A stretch of 64,000 nt of DNA from the NCBI GenBank assembly GCA_050289485.1, contig JBNKFV010000015.1, positions 372,001-436,000 on the forward strand, written 5' to 3'. This DNA is from JBNKFV01 sp050289485. GTDB lineage: Bacteria > Pseudomonadota > Gammaproteobacteria > Pseudomonadales > Cellvibrionaceae. Under the pieces are notes generated by a model. It was not told the origin of the DNA and searched no databases. It was given only the letters and a program-made list of their open reading frames with translations. Made by a program: the position numbers and the translations under genes. Below are positions 42,518-51,665 of the stretch, piece by piece. How positions within the stretch are numbered: position 1 is the first letter of the stretch; each line of letters starts with the position of its first letter.

Positions 42518-43219
42518 ATGGTAGTAGATGTAGCGCCGGTAATAACTGTCGATGGTCCCAGCGGAGCGGGAAAGGGCACACTCTGCCAGCTATTGGCCAC
42601 TAAGCTAGGATTTGCGTTGCTCGATAGTGGGGCTCTGTATCGTTTAACGGCACTTGCGGCCCTTAATCAGGGTATTGATTGGGGGCAGGAGAAAGCCTTG
42701 GCCGATGTGGCTGGCTGCCTTGATATTCAGTTCAAGCCACAGACTGGTGGTGTACAGGTATGGCTTGCCGGTGAGGATGTCACTTTAGCGATCCGCACCG
42801 AGGACATTGGCATGGGGGCCTCAAAAGTAGCTGCCATTGGTGTGGTGCGAGAGGCTTTACTTAAGCGCCAACGTGATTTTCAGCAACCGCCGGGGTTGGT
42901 GGCAGATGGTCGAGATATGGGGACAACGGTTTTTCCTCGGGCCGATATTAAATTTTTTCTTACCGCCAGTGCTGAAGAGCGGGCTAAGCGCCGTTTCTTG
43001 CAGTTGCAGGAAAAAGGCCAGCAGCCTGATTTTGATATGATACTGGCGGATATTCGTGAGCGTGACGACAGAGATACCAATCGGGCCGAGTCCCCGCTGG
43101 TGCCTGCCCCAGATGCCATTCAGATTGACAGTACCGCCCTGAGTATCGACGAGGTGCTTGCTCTGGTGTTGCGCGAGGTTCACAATCGCATAGGGGGTGT
43201 GGTTGTCGAGGATATGTAA
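42518..43219 (+). CDS. cmk: Cytidylate kinase
   Basis: Phosphorylates CMP and dCMP. The P-loop is VDGPSGAGKGT, and the CMP-binding region contains LDSGALYRLTAL and VADGRDMGTTVFP. The 233-residue length is the long Gram-negative form. Normally it is directly followed by rpsA; here lapB and a tRNA gene lie between them. It starts 35 bp after pyrF. Confidence 0.95.
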   Translation: MVVDVAPVITVDGPSGAGKGTLCQLLATKLGFALLDSGALYRLTALAALNQGIDWGQEKALADVAGCLDIQFKPQTGGVQVWLAGEDVTLAIRTEDIGMGASKVAAIGVVREALLKRQRDFQQPPGLVADGRDMGTTVFPRADIKFFLTASAEERAKRRFLQLQEKGQQPDFDMILADIRERDDRDTNRAESPLVPAPDAIQIDSTALSIDEVLALVLREVHNRIGGVVVEDM

Positions 43220-43290
43220 GTTGCCGGTCTTCGACGCTTGAGCTTAATGATTAAAGTGAGCGCGTTGATGCGGTCGAGACGATTATCGCT

Positions 43291-44502
43291 ATGAGTGATA
43301 TGACGCTGTTTGTTCTTCTTGTCGTTGCAATCGCTATTGGTTATGGCTTGGGCCGCTGGTCAAAGCGGGCTCGTGTCAAAATTCGGCCCGACGGCGTTAA
43401 GGCGCTACCACTCGATGCCGACTATATTCGCGGCATCAATTACCTGCTTAATGATGAAACCGATGCAGCAGTAGATACCCTTTCGCAACTCTTGCCAGTG
43501 AGTAGCCAAACGCTGGAAACCCATTTGGCCCTGGGAGCCCTTCTGCGTCGTAGAGGTGAGGTGGGCAAGGCGATCCGCGTGCATCAAAACCTGGTTTCCA
43601 GACCGTCACTCAGTAAACTTGATCAGCAGCGAGCGCAGTTAGAGCTGGCCCGCGATTATATTCAAGCCGGGGTTCTCGATCGTGCCGAGCACTTATTGCA
43701 AGAGTTGGCTGAAAGTGCAGAATTCTCTATCCGCGTCACCTGTTTGGAGCATTTGGCCGAAATTTACCGTGATGAGCGTGAATGGGAAAAGGCCATTCAC
43801 ACGGTTGATCTCTTAAGTGGTCGTCGGTTTGCGAAATTACCGGTTAAGTGGCGGGAGGTGCAGGCGCATTTTTGTTGTGAGCTGGCAGAAGAAGCCCTAG
43901 AGCGCTCGGATTACCTGAGTGTGCGCCGGCGTTTAAAGCAGGCGCTGGAGTACGACAGAGATAACGTGCGAGCCAGTATTTTGCTGGGTGATCTGGAATA
44001 TCGCCTTGGACACTATAAAGAAGCACTCAAAGTACTGAAACGGATACCTTTGCAGGATCCAGACTTTATCCCTGAGAGCTTGCCATTGTTAGTGTCCTGT
44101 TACGAGCGCACCGGCAGGCTGGTGGAGCTGGGGCGATATTTGGACCAACTGATGGAAGAGTATCCTAGTAGTTCATTAATGGTGCTCATTGCCGACAGGG
44201 TGCGTCAGGCGCAGGGCGAAACAGCAGCCGTGAGTTATATGGGTGACCAGCTTGCGCTAAGACCTTCGTTGCGAGGGGTTAGTAAGTTTCTCGACTTTTA
44301 TTGGCGCGACAAGGGGGTAATCCCGGCTGGGCCAGAGGGCAAGGCCGATGCGATTCGGTTGCTGGTTGACACCTTGATTCAATCAAAGGCAAGTTATTCG
44401 TGCCATCGCTGTGGATTTTCGGGCAATCAACTTCACTGGTTGTGCCCCAGTTGTAAATCATGGGGTAGTGTAAAACCAGTCAAAGGCGTTGAAGGTGAGT
44501 AG
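43291..44502 (+). CDS. lapB: LPS assembly regulator LapB (YciM)
   Basis: Inner-membrane TPR protein that presents LpxC to FtsH for degradation and so tunes LPS synthesis. It has an N-terminal membrane helix (about residues 4-20), serial TPR helices (about 45-345) and a C-terminal rubredoxin-like zinc site with two CxxC pairs (SCHRCGF and LCPSC). The 403 residues are slightly longer than the enteric form. Its usual partner lapA is not adjacent. Confidence 0.92.
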   Translation: MSDMTLFVLLVVAIAIGYGLGRWSKRARVKIRPDGVKALPLDADYIRGINYLLNDETDAAVDTLSQLLPVSSQTLETHLALGALLRRRGEVGKAIRVHQNLVSRPSLSKLDQQRAQLELARDYIQAGVLDRAEHLLQELAESAEFSIRVTCLEHLAEIYRDEREWEKAIHTVDLLSGRRFAKLPVKWREVQAHFCCELAEEALERSDYLSVRRRLKQALEYDRDNVRASILLGDLEYRLGHYKEALKVLKRIPLQDPDFIPESLPLLVSCYERTGRLVELGRYLDQLMEEYPSSSLMVLIADRVRQAQGETAAVSYMGDQLALRPSLRGVSKFLDFYWRDKGVIPAGPEGKADAIRLLVDTLIQSKASYSCHRCGFSGNQLHWLCPSCKSWGSVKPVKGVEGE

Positions 44503-44580
44503 TCTTGTGGTGTTTGTTGTTCCCGTTGAGAAGTGGGAAAACTGTATATAAAACAATCACTTATTTTTTTAAAAGAAAGG

Positions 44581-44609
44581 TTGACAGCCGAAAGGTGGCT
44601 CTATAGTAT
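44581..44609 (+). promoter_or_regulatory. Promoter of the tRNA-Asn gene
   Basis: Consensus -35 TTGACA (44581-44586) and -10 TAGTAT (44604-44609) with 17-bp spacing and a GC-rich discriminator (ACGCGCC), as is usual for stable-RNA promoters under stringent control. It lies 32 bp before the tRNA. Confidence 0.8.
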
Positions 44610-44641
44610 ACGCGCCACTGACGGGGTAGCCCGCAGTTAAT

Positions 44642-44716
44642 TCCGGCATAGCTCAGCGGTAGAGCAGTAGACTGTTAATCTATTGGTCCCTGGTTCGATC
44701 CCAGGTGCCGGAGCCA
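44642..44716 (+). tRNA. tRNA-Asn (GTT)
   Basis: A complete cloverleaf can be drawn. The acceptor stem is TCCGGCA with TGCCGGA, the D stem GCTC/GAGC, the anticodon stem GTAGA/TCTAT with loop CTGTTAA (anticodon GTT at 44674-44676), and the T arm CCTGG-TTCGATC-CCAGG. The discriminator G and an encoded CCA end it. It has its own promoter and terminator. Confidence 0.97.
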
Positions 44717-44723
44717 AAATTCG

Positions 44724-44756
44724 AAAAAGCCCTGCACATTGTGACAGGGCTTTTTT
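44724..44756 (+). terminator. Intrinsic terminator after tRNA-Asn
   Basis: AAGCCCTG (44727-44734) pairs with CAGGGCTT (44745-44752), followed by TTTT. Confidence 0.88.
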
Positions 44757-44759
44757 ATT

Positions 44760-44835
44760 ATTAACCCGGCAAACATTAGTGTTGGGTTAAAGTGGTGCGC
44801 GGACGCACCGCCATTGGCCGCAGGCCAATGTAAGC
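44760..44835. repeat. Dispersed palindromic repeat, copy 2 (opposite orientation)
   Basis: Three hairpins in mirror order to copy 1: TTAACCCGGCAAACATTAGT with GTTGGGTTAA (44761-44790), GGTGCGCGGACGCACC (about 44794-44809) and CATTGGCCGCAGGCCAATG (44813-44831). A further half-palindrome TGTTGTCGGGTTAAT at 44915-44929 could be the far end of a longer element of about 170 bp bounded by ATTAACCCG. It lies between tRNA-Asn and the rpsA leader. Confidence 0.7.
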
Positions 44836-44929
44836 TCTGGAAATGCAAGGGATTTCGTAAAATTCCGCGGGTATTTCCACGGCGCGCAACAAAATAGATA
44901 AGGAGATCTATGTTGTTGTCGGGTTAATA

Positions 44930-45222
44930 GGTCGTTTGTCTGCTTTCCTTTATATATAGCGCTTTCTTGGGTGCTGTATAAGTATCTTGATTTGTCTTTC
45001 CTGTAGTGGTAGCCTGCCGCCCCGATAAGACCACCCTTATGTGGTGTTTTTGGTTGCGACCCATTTGTTATGTCAGAAGGCATGCCTTTAGCGGTGCGTC
45101 GTATTATTTAATTACCCCGTGTGTCTGGCCATGCGGCAGAGCAGTTCTAGGGCGTACGCCTGCTCTTATCTATGAAGAGAAGCGGCGTTTTGGAAGTGTA
45201 TTCTCTATATGAAGGTATCGTA
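44930..45222 (+). promoter_or_regulatory. Long rpsA leader with possible promoter and weak attenuator
   Basis: A TTGATT (44987-44992) N17 TAGCCT (45010-45015) pair followed by a GC-rich discriminator is a candidate ribosomal-protein promoter. The leader then carries ACCAC/GTGGT (45030-45045) followed by a T-run, resembling a weak attenuator. About 200 nt of untranslated leader would precede rpsA, consistent with autogenous control by S1 known in E. coli. No gene is supported here. Confidence 0.35.
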
Positions 45223-46908
45223 ATGAGCGAAAGCTTTGCAGAACTATTTGAAGAAAGTTTAAAGAGTGTTGATATGGTTCCCGGTTCAATCGTAACCGGT
45301 GTAGTAATCGATATCGACAAAGACTGGGTAACTGTTCACGCTGGCCTTAAGTCAGAAGGTGTTATCCCAGCTTCCCAGTTCCTGAACGACGCAGGTCAAA
45401 TGACCCTTAATGTGGGTGATGAAGTTCAGGTTGCTCTGGAGACCGTGGAAGACGGTTTCGGCGAAACTCGCCTGTCACGTGAAAAAGCCAAGCGTGCTGA
45501 AGCGTGGACTGTATTGGAAGCTGCACATGCGGCTGACGAAGTGGTGAAAGGCGTTATCAACGGTAAAGTAAAAGGTGGCTTCACTGTTGATGTATCAAGC
45601 ATTCGTGCATTCTTGCCAGGTTCATTAGTAGATGTTCGTCCAGTACGTGAAACTGCTCACCTGGAAGGTAAAGAATTAGAATTCAAAGTGATTAAGCTGG
45701 ATCAGAAACGCAACAACGTTGTGGTTTCTCGTCGCGCAGTGCTGGAACAGGCAAACTCCGAAGAGCGTGAAGAGTTGCTGGCCAATCTGCAAGAAGGTAT
45801 GGCTGTTAAGGGTATTGTTAAAAACCTGACTGACTACGGTGCCTTCGTTGATTTGGGTGGTGTTGATGGTCTGTTGCACATCACTGATATGGCGTGGAAG
45901 CGTATTAAGCACCCAAGCGAAATCGTGAATGTGGGCGATGAGATCGACGTTAAAGTATTGAAGTTTGATCGTGAGCGTAACCGTGTATCACTTGGCCTGA
46001 AGCAATTGGGTGAAGATCCATGGCTGGCAATCACTACCCGTTACCCAGAAGGTGCCAGGGCGAAAGCAGTGGTTACCAATCTGACTGACTACGGCTGCTT
46101 TGCCGAGTTGGAAGAGGGTGTGGAAGGTCTGGTTCACGTCTCTGAAATGGATTGGACCAACAAAAACATTCATCCATCTAAAGTCGTTAATCTGGGCGAT
46201 GAAATCGAAGTGATGGTGCTCGATATTGATGAAGAGCGTCGCCGTATTTCTCTGGGTATCAAGCAGTGTCAGGAAAACCCATGGGATGCCTTCGGTCGTC
46301 AGTATGCGAAAGGCGACAAAATCACTGGCAAGATCAAGTCAATTACCGATTTTGGTATCTTTATTGGTCTGGAAGGTGGTATCGATGGTCTGGTTCACCT
46401 GTCTGACATCTCTTGGCAGGAAGCGGGCGAAGAAGCCGTTCGCAACTACAAGAAAGGCGATGATCTGGAAACCGTTATCCTTGCGATCGACCCAGAACGT
46501 GAGCGCATTTCTTTAGGTATCAAGCAGTTGGAGTCTGATCCATTCTCTAACTACGTTGCTGAAAACGATAAAGGTAGCGTGATAACCGGTACCGTTAAAG
46601 AAGTAGATGCCAAGGCGGCCGTTGTGGTACTGGCTGATGACGTAGAAGCTGTACTGAAGGCGTCAGAAATCAGCCGTGATAAAGTGGAAGATGCTCGCAA
46701 TGCGCTCAAAGAAGGTGATGAGGTTGAAGCCAAAATCATCAATGTTGACCGTAAAAACCGCGTAATCAACCTGTCGATCAAGGCAAAAGACTCTGATGAT
46801 GAGAAAGCTGCTATTAAAGAGCACTCTTCAAAAGCGCCGGAAAATACCGGGCCAACTACTCTGGGTGACCTGATCAAGGCTCAGATGGAAAGCCAGGAAA
46901 AGCAATAA
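45223..46908 (+). CDS. rpsA: 30S ribosomal protein S1
   Basis: Brings mRNA to the ribosome. ATG 45223 (MSESFAELFEESLKSVDMVP) matches family starts; an earlier frame opening at 45172 is rejected. Six S1 RNA-binding repeats are visible, for example VKNLTDYGAFVDLGGVDGLL and IKSITDFGIFIGLEGGIDGL. The 561 residues are close to the E. coli length of 557. Codon choice is strongly biased, as expected of high expression. A strong terminator follows. Confidence 0.97.
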   Translation: MSESFAELFEESLKSVDMVPGSIVTGVVIDIDKDWVTVHAGLKSEGVIPASQFLNDAGQMTLNVGDEVQVALETVEDGFGETRLSREKAKRAEAWTVLEAAHAADEVVKGVINGKVKGGFTVDVSSIRAFLPGSLVDVRPVRETAHLEGKELEFKVIKLDQKRNNVVVSRRAVLEQANSEEREELLANLQEGMAVKGIVKNLTDYGAFVDLGGVDGLLHITDMAWKRIKHPSEIVNVGDEIDVKVLKFDRERNRVSLGLKQLGEDPWLAITTRYPEGARAKAVVTNLTDYGCFAELEEGVEGLVHVSEMDWTNKNIHPSKVVNLGDEIEVMVLDIDEERRRISLGIKQCQENPWDAFGRQYAKGDKITGKIKSITDFGIFIGLEGGIDGLVHLSDISWQEAGEEAVRNYKKGDDLETVILAIDPERERISLGIKQLESDPFSNYVAENDKGSVITGTVKEVDAKAAVVVLADDVEAVLKASEISRDKVEDARNALKEGDEVEAKIINVDRKNRVINLSIKAKDSDDEKAAIKEHSSKAPENTGPTTLGDLIKAQMESQEKQ

Positions 46909-46950
46909 GTCGACAGAATGGCCCTTATTTGGGTAATTCGTCGAAAATAA

Positions 46951-46977
46951 AAAGAGCGGCACTTGCCGCTCTTTTTG
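46951..46977 (+). terminator. Intrinsic terminator after rpsA
   Basis: A perfect 10-bp stem AAAGAGCGGC (46951-46960) with GCCGCTCTTT (46965-46974), loop ACTT, and a T-run overlapping the stem end. Confidence 0.9.
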
Positions 46978-47048
46978 TTATGGGGTATAAAGGTTGCTAT
47001 GCTGGATAGTCAATTAAATCAATAGCTTAGCAGCTTGAAGGATTGCCC

Positions 47049-47342
47049 ATGACGAAGTCGGAACTGATTGAGCGTATCGCCGAGAGGCAAGATCAACTGT
47101 CGGCAAAAGATGTGGAGTTGGCCGTCAAGCTAATGTTGGAATATATGTCACAGGTATTAGCCTCCGGTGAAAGGATAGAAGTTCGGGGGTTTGGTAGTTT
47201 TTCCCTCCATTACCGCGCACCACGCGTCGGCCGTAATCCCAAAACGGGTGAGTCTGTAGAGTTGCCAGGCAAGTATGTTCCCCACTTCAAGCCCGGCAAA
47301 GAAATGCGTGATCGAGTGAATGAGAGTATCAATACCCACTAG
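47049..47342 (+). CDS. ihfB: Integration host factor subunit beta
   Basis: DNA-bending nucleoid protein subunit. ATG 47049 with GAAGGA upstream gives 97 residues. The family signature is VEVRGFGSFSLHYRAPRVGRNPKTGE (read here as IEVRGFGSFS then RVGRNPKTGE). It is the last gene of the conserved cmk-rpsA-ihfB core; the surface/secretion region begins directly after it. The 137-bp gap to gspE is AT-rich and shows no gene. Confidence 0.96.
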   Translation: MTKSELIERIAERQDQLSAKDVELAVKLMLEYMSQVLASGERIEVRGFGSFSLHYRAPRVGRNPKTGESVELPGKYVPHFKPGKEMRDRVNESINTH

Positions 47343-47479
47343 AATATAGGGTGTTTCTGTCTTAACTTAAATAATGATTTAAGTATGCAGTATGTGGTGA
47401 GCTTGTTGTTTTGATAACTGTTATTTTTTGAAGCTTTATTTTTTCTGTGCAGTAACTCTTTATTATTTCGGAGATTTAT

Positions 47480-49165
47480 GTGAATTCAATGGTCTCGAAT
47501 TTTGAGCGTATTGGCGAAATTTTACTTCGAAATAAGAATGTAAGCGAAAGTGATATTGAGAAAGCGCTTGAAATTCAGAAAAGTGTAGGTGGCCGAATAG
47601 GGGCTGTTCTAATTAGAATAGGGGCTGTTTCGGAAGATGCCTTACTTAAGGCTTTATCGGAACAGCTTTCGTTCGAGTATCTTTCTGCTCCAAGCAGTTT
47701 TCCCGACTCTTTGGGTGTTTATCAGTTTATGGTTGGCGCCCCAGTAAAGATCGATTGGTTTATCGATAATGGCTTGCTGCTCTGGGGCGGCGGCGAGGTA
47801 GTTTGTTGTCTAGCAAAGGATCCTCTGGATCCTAGAATCTCTGCTTCATTAAGTTACTTTTTCCCTGGACAGGTTGTTAAGTATTTTCTTGCGGCAAATC
47901 ACCAGATTGAACGTTTGCTCGAATTTGTAAAAAAAGAGCGGGCGGTTGAGGCTCTTTTTTCGTCTGGTGGCGCAAAACAGCTGCGGGCTATGGCAGAAGA
48001 GGCTCCTGTTATTGAATTGGTGAACAATATTTTTGCGCAAGCAGTAGATGCCGGTGCTTCGGATATTCATATTGAGCCAAACGAAGAAGACTTTGCAGTA
48101 CGTCTGAGGGTTGATGGTGTTTTACATACTCAATTCAAACAATCGATAAAACGTTTTGCTGCAGTCGTATCACGGGTCAAGCTGATTTCTGGTATCGATA
48201 TTGCCGAAAGGCGGCTGCCGCAGGACGGACGCATAACAACGAGGGTTTCGGGCCAGGAAATGGATATTCGTGTATCTACCGCTCCTTGTGTTCATGGCGA
48301 ATCTGTTGTCATGCGATTGCTGCCAAAAGAAAGAAAAGAGCTGTCTCTACAATATTTGGGGATGGAAGCTGACCACTTGGCTCTCTTTGAAAAATGGTTG
48401 AAATCTGCGAACGGTGTGGTTTTGGTAACTGGCCCAACAGGCTCTGGTAAGTCAACAACACTGTATTCGGCACTAGATGATACTAACGATGGCGTGAAAA
48501 AGATAATTACTGTTGAAGACCCTGTGGAATATCAGGTGCCCAATATTACTCAGATTCAGGCGCATGCGGAGATCGGCTATTCATTTTCCCGCGCCTTGCG
48601 CGCTATTTTACGTCAAGATCCTGATGTGATAATGATTGGTGAGATTAGGGATGTGGAAACTGCTGAAATAGCCATCCAGTCAGCATTAACCGGCCATCTT
48701 GTTCTATCAACCTTACATACTAATGATGCTGTCTCTGCCTTTACTCGATTAGTCGATATGGGGCTAGAACCATTTTTGGTTGCTGCGCCTATGAGAGGTG
48801 TTCAGGCGCAGCGACTAGTGAGAAAGGTTTGTGCAAGTTGTGCTGTTCCTGCCCATGTGCCAGAAAATATTAGCCGGGAAGTGAATTTGTTACCTGCCGA
48901 GTATGTAGGGACTAAATGGTTAAAGGCTGTCGGTTGTGAAGTATGTCATCACACTGGTTATAAAGGCCGGACAGGTATTTATGAAATGGTACCAATGACC
49001 ACAGATATGCAGGATATGATTGTTGCCGGAGCTACTTTGAACCAATTAAGACAGCTGGCTATTTCAAAAGGGTATCGGACATTATTTCAAGACGGGCTGA
49101 TCAAAGCATCTAATGGCGTAACAACCCTAGACGAAGTTTCCAGAGTTGCATTGATAGAGCATTAA
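47480..49165 (+). CDS. gspE: Type II secretion ATPase GspE
   Basis: Cytoplasmic hexameric ATPase that powers pseudopilus extension. GTG 47480 follows CGGAG and gives 561 residues. Residues about 1-150 form an N1-type domain (IGEILLRNKNVSESDIEKAL). The Walker A GPTGSGKST is at about 318-326, the Asp box and Walker B IMIGEIRDVETAEIA near 380-390, and the His box LSTLHTND follows. The zinc-binding tetracysteine is present (CASC near 451 and CEVC near 488). It is first in an eleven-gene operon ending with gspD. Base composition is visibly more AT-rich than in the flagellar genes. Confidence 0.94.
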   Translation: MNSMVSNFERIGEILLRNKNVSESDIEKALEIQKSVGGRIGAVLIRIGAVSEDALLKALSEQLSFEYLSAPSSFPDSLGVYQFMVGAPVKIDWFIDNGLLLWGGGEVVCCLAKDPLDPRISASLSYFFPGQVVKYFLAANHQIERLLEFVKKERAVEALFSSGGAKQLRAMAEEAPVIELVNNIFAQAVDAGASDIHIEPNEEDFAVRLRVDGVLHTQFKQSIKRFAAVVSRVKLISGIDIAERRLPQDGRITTRVSGQEMDIRVSTAPCVHGESVVMRLLPKERKELSLQYLGMEADHLALFEKWLKSANGVVLVTGPTGSGKSTTLYSALDDTNDGVKKIITVEDPVEYQVPNITQIQAHAEIGYSFSRALRAILRQDPDVIMIGEIRDVETAEIAIQSALTGHLVLSTLHTNDAVSAFTRLVDMGLEPFLVAAPMRGVQAQRLVRKVCASCAVPAHVPENISREVNLLPAEYVGTKWLKAVGCEVCHHTGYKGRTGIYEMVPMTTDMQDMIVAGATLNQLRQLAISKGYRTLFQDGLIKASNGVTTLDEVSRVALIEH

Positions 49166-49168
49166 GTT

Positions 49169-50362
49169 ATGCAGCAGTTTGCCTATAAAGCCATCGATTC
49201 AAATGGAGAGACTCTTAGCGGACTCATTGATGCAGAATCAAAAGCGGGGGCTTTAAGACTTTTATTTGAAAAAAAAGTCACTGTTTTAGAAATTAAGCCT
49301 CAGGTTAATAAAGCCATAGCCACTAGTGGTAAGCTTAAGACCCAAGATCTGATCATGGCAATGCATGAGCTTGTGACTCTTATTGAGTCGGGCGTGAGCT
49401 TGGCCGTTGCTGTAGATGCAGAAGCTCAAGGTAGTCATCACCCTGTTTTGGCTGCCGCATTCCATACAATGTCAGACAAACTAAGACAAGGTGAAAGCTT
49501 ATTGGTTGCCTTAAAAAGTTCTAAGCTAAATCTGCCAGATTATTTTTATCACCTGATCCAGGCTGGAGAACTAACCGGTCAGCTACCTGCAAGTATGCGA
49601 CGGGGAGTAGATCAGATGGAGTACGACTTAAAGGTTGCTGCAGAATTACGTAATGCGCTAATTTATCCAAGCATATTAGTTTTTTCAGGGGTTGCTGCAG
49701 TTTTGCTCATTTTTATTTTTGTTGTGCCAAAATTTTCTAATTTGCTGGATGAAAATAGAGATTTACCATGGCTTGCAAATATGGTGCTGTCTACGGGTGT
49801 TTGGTTTAATGATAATTTTTTGATTTTTGGCATTGTCGTTTCTGTCCTTTTTGCGCTGGTGCTTCCAGTCATAAAGAGTAAAAGTTTTCGGCAGAAGGTT
49901 TTTGATGTTATGGCGGACTTGCCTGTTCTGTCTGAATGGATAAGGGAGAGTGATACAGCAAAGTGGGCGTCAATGATGGCCACTATGTTACATAGCCGCG
50001 TTGAATTGGTTCTTGCACTATCGATGGCGAGTGATGGAGTCAAGGGGTCAAAGAGAAAGGTGCGGCTAGAAAAAGTTGTAGCAGATGTTAAAAGTGGTAT
50101 GTCTCTGGCTCAAACACTTGAAAACAACGCCGCTCTTACGCCTACCGGGTACAACTTGATTCGGGTTGGTGAAACATCTGGCCAATTGGCAAAGATGCTT
50201 CGGTCGCTCGCGAAACTTTACGATGAAAGTAGTCGCGCGAGAATGAAACAGGTTTTAATTCTTATAGAGCCGTTAGCTATTTTGGTTATTGGTTCTGTTA
50301 TTGGTGTGCTGGTGCTTGGAATTATTCTTGCGATCACTAGTGTTAACGATGTTGGGCTTTAA
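49169..50362 (+). CDS. gspF: Type II secretion platform protein GspF
   Basis: Polytopic inner-membrane platform protein at the centre of the pseudopilus motor. The 397 residues contain two GspF domains (LVTLIESGVSLAVAVDAEAQ and MATMLHSRVELVLALSMASD regions) and three membrane helices, around SILVFSGVAAVLLIFIFVVP, FLIFGIVVSVLFALVLPVI and the C-terminal VIGSVIGVLVLGIILAI. It starts 3 bp after gspE. Confidence 0.93.
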   Translation: MQQFAYKAIDSNGETLSGLIDAESKAGALRLLFEKKVTVLEIKPQVNKAIATSGKLKTQDLIMAMHELVTLIESGVSLAVAVDAEAQGSHHPVLAAAFHTMSDKLRQGESLLVALKSSKLNLPDYFYHLIQAGELTGQLPASMRRGVDQMEYDLKVAAELRNALIYPSILVFSGVAAVLLIFIFVVPKFSNLLDENRDLPWLANMVLSTGVWFNDNFLIFGIVVSVLFALVLPVIKSKSFRQKVFDVMADLPVLSEWIRESDTAKWASMMATMLHSRVELVLALSMASDGVKGSKRKVRLEKVVADVKSGMSLAQTLENNAALTPTGYNLIRVGETSGQLAKMLRSLAKLYDESSRARMKQVLILIEPLAILVIGSVIGVLVLGIILAITSVNDVGL

Positions 50363-50364
50363 AA

Positions 50365-50805
50365 ATGAATTTTTTTTTAAAAAATAGATGTAAATACACA
50401 GAGGGTTTCACACTCATTGAGCTAATGGTCGTATTAGTTATTTTGGGGTTGCTTGCAGGTTTAGTTGGGCCTCGTCTGTTTGGTAAGGTTGATAGCTCAA
50501 AAGTGAAAACTGCTGAAACCCAAGTGAAAATGCTAAAAGGGGCGTTACAGACCTACCGCTTGGATGTGGGCAGCTATCCCGATACTAATCAAGGCTTGGC
50601 TGCACTCCAAACAAAGCCAGCCAGTGGGGCTGCATTTTGGCAGGGACCTTACCTGGAAGATGAGTTGCCACTTGATCCCTGGAATAATAGTTACCAATAT
50701 CAATCGCCTGTGGATAATATACAGGGGTTTTTGCTTTTTTCTCTTGGTGCAGATGGTAAGCTTGGTGGTGAGGGTGTCAATGCGGATATTGGTTATACGG
50801 AATAG
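50365..50805 (+). CDS. gspG: Major pseudopilin GspG
   Basis: Main subunit of the type II pseudopilus. The prepilin peptidase site is EGFTLIELMVVLVILGLLAG (cleavage after G16 in this start) followed by the family region VKMLKGALQTYRLDVGSYPD and the C-terminal calcium-site region ending near DGKLGGEGVNADIGY. The 146 residues are typical. The leader FFLKNRCKYTEG is short and basic as expected. Confidence 0.94.
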   Translation: MNFFLKNRCKYTEGFTLIELMVVLVILGLLAGLVGPRLFGKVDSSKVKTAETQVKMLKGALQTYRLDVGSYPDTNQGLAALQTKPASGAAFWQGPYLEDELPLDPWNNSYQYQSPVDNIQGFLLFSLGADGKLGGEGVNADIGYTE

Positions 50806-50818
50806 GTGAAAGAAGCCC

Positions 50819-51265
50819 TTGTACTTTAGTAGCCATACAGCATCACCAAAAGCACAAGGCTTTACACTACTTGAACTTTTGGTAGTTCTAATGCTGCTGG
50901 GCGTGATTACCAGTATAGCGTTGCCCAACTTAACAAAACTTTACGACCGTATTGTCGCGAAGCTGGCACTTGATAGTGTTTTAGATCAATTTGAAACTGT
51001 TGGCCGACAAGCTTACTTAGACAATAAAAATTACGCAATTTTGGATTCTGTCTATTCGGAAGACAGTTTTAGAGTTGATTATCCTCAGTTAAGTCAGTTT
51101 TTTTTATATCCTATCAAGCTTCAAGACGGCTGGGCCGTGACGACTACAGAGCCTTTGCTCATCTTGTCTAATGGAGCCTGTTTGGGAGGCAGTGTGGTGG
51201 TAACTTACAACAACCTCATTGTTTACAGTGAAGAACTAACGGCACCTCATTGTCATGCGAGATAA
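50819..51265 (+). CDS. gspH: Minor pseudopilin GspH
   Basis: Minor pseudopilin with prepilin signature QGFTLLELLVVLMLLGVITS near residue 13. The apparent start is TTG 50819; no in-frame ATG lies upstream, and GTGAAAGAAG just before serves as a possible ribosome site. The globular part is 148 residues in total with little recognisable detail. It overlaps gspI by 11 bp. Confidence 0.85.
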   Translation: MYFSSHTASPKAQGFTLLELLVVLMLLGVITSIALPNLTKLYDRIVAKLALDSVLDQFETVGRQAYLDNKNYAILDSVYSEDSFRVDYPQLSQFFLYPIKLQDGWAVTTTEPLLILSNGACLGGSVVVTYNNLIVYSEELTAPHCHAR

Positions 51266-51665
51266 CAGAGGCTTTACCTTACTCGAAACGATCGTTGCCT
51301 TGGTTATTTTTTCTTCTGCAATTGTAGCTCTATACGCATTAATTAATAGCAGTTTGGTAAGTTTTGGCCGGGGAAAGGCTGTGGCAGAGCAGTTATTTGT
51401 TGTCGAGCAGGCCGTAGAAGTACTCTCTCAGTACAATTTTCAGGAGGAGGGAGAGGGTGATCTGCAAATTAGTGGGTTTACTGTGCATTGGGTTGCAGAA
51501 CGCTTAGGCCCTCTGCGCCAAAGTCAAAACTTTCAGGGTTATAGGGGGATGTATGAGGTCGGTTTGTATAGCATCAACCTGGAGGTTAGTGATTACTCTA
51601 GGAAATATCCAGGCTATCAATTTCGGACTATTGGCTACAAGCGGGTAAGAGGCGGTGGATACTAA
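51255..51665 (+). CDS. gspI: Minor pseudopilin GspI
   Basis: Minor pseudopilin of the tip complex. The site is RGFTLLETIVALVIFSSAIV very near the N-terminus, with the conserved Glu at +5. The 136-residue size is normal for GspI. It overlaps both gspH (11 bp) and gspJ (11 bp). Confidence 0.86.
   Translation: MRDNRGFTLLETIVALVIFSSAIVALYALINSSLVSFGRGKAVAEQLFVVEQAVEVLSQYNFQEEGEGDLQISGFTVHWVAERLGPLRQSQNFQGYRGMYEVGLYSINLEVSDYSRKYPGYQFRTIGYKRVRGGGY

Noticed and set aside
44642..44716. tRNA-Asn as an attachment site for an integrated element
   Set aside because: No integrase gene and no repeated 3' tRNA fragment was found nearby; the sequence after it is a terminator and a palindromic repeat.
50819..51265. 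gspH as a pseudogene because it lacks an ATG start
   Set aside because: The TTG start, intact prepilin signature and overlap with gspI all fit a working gene.
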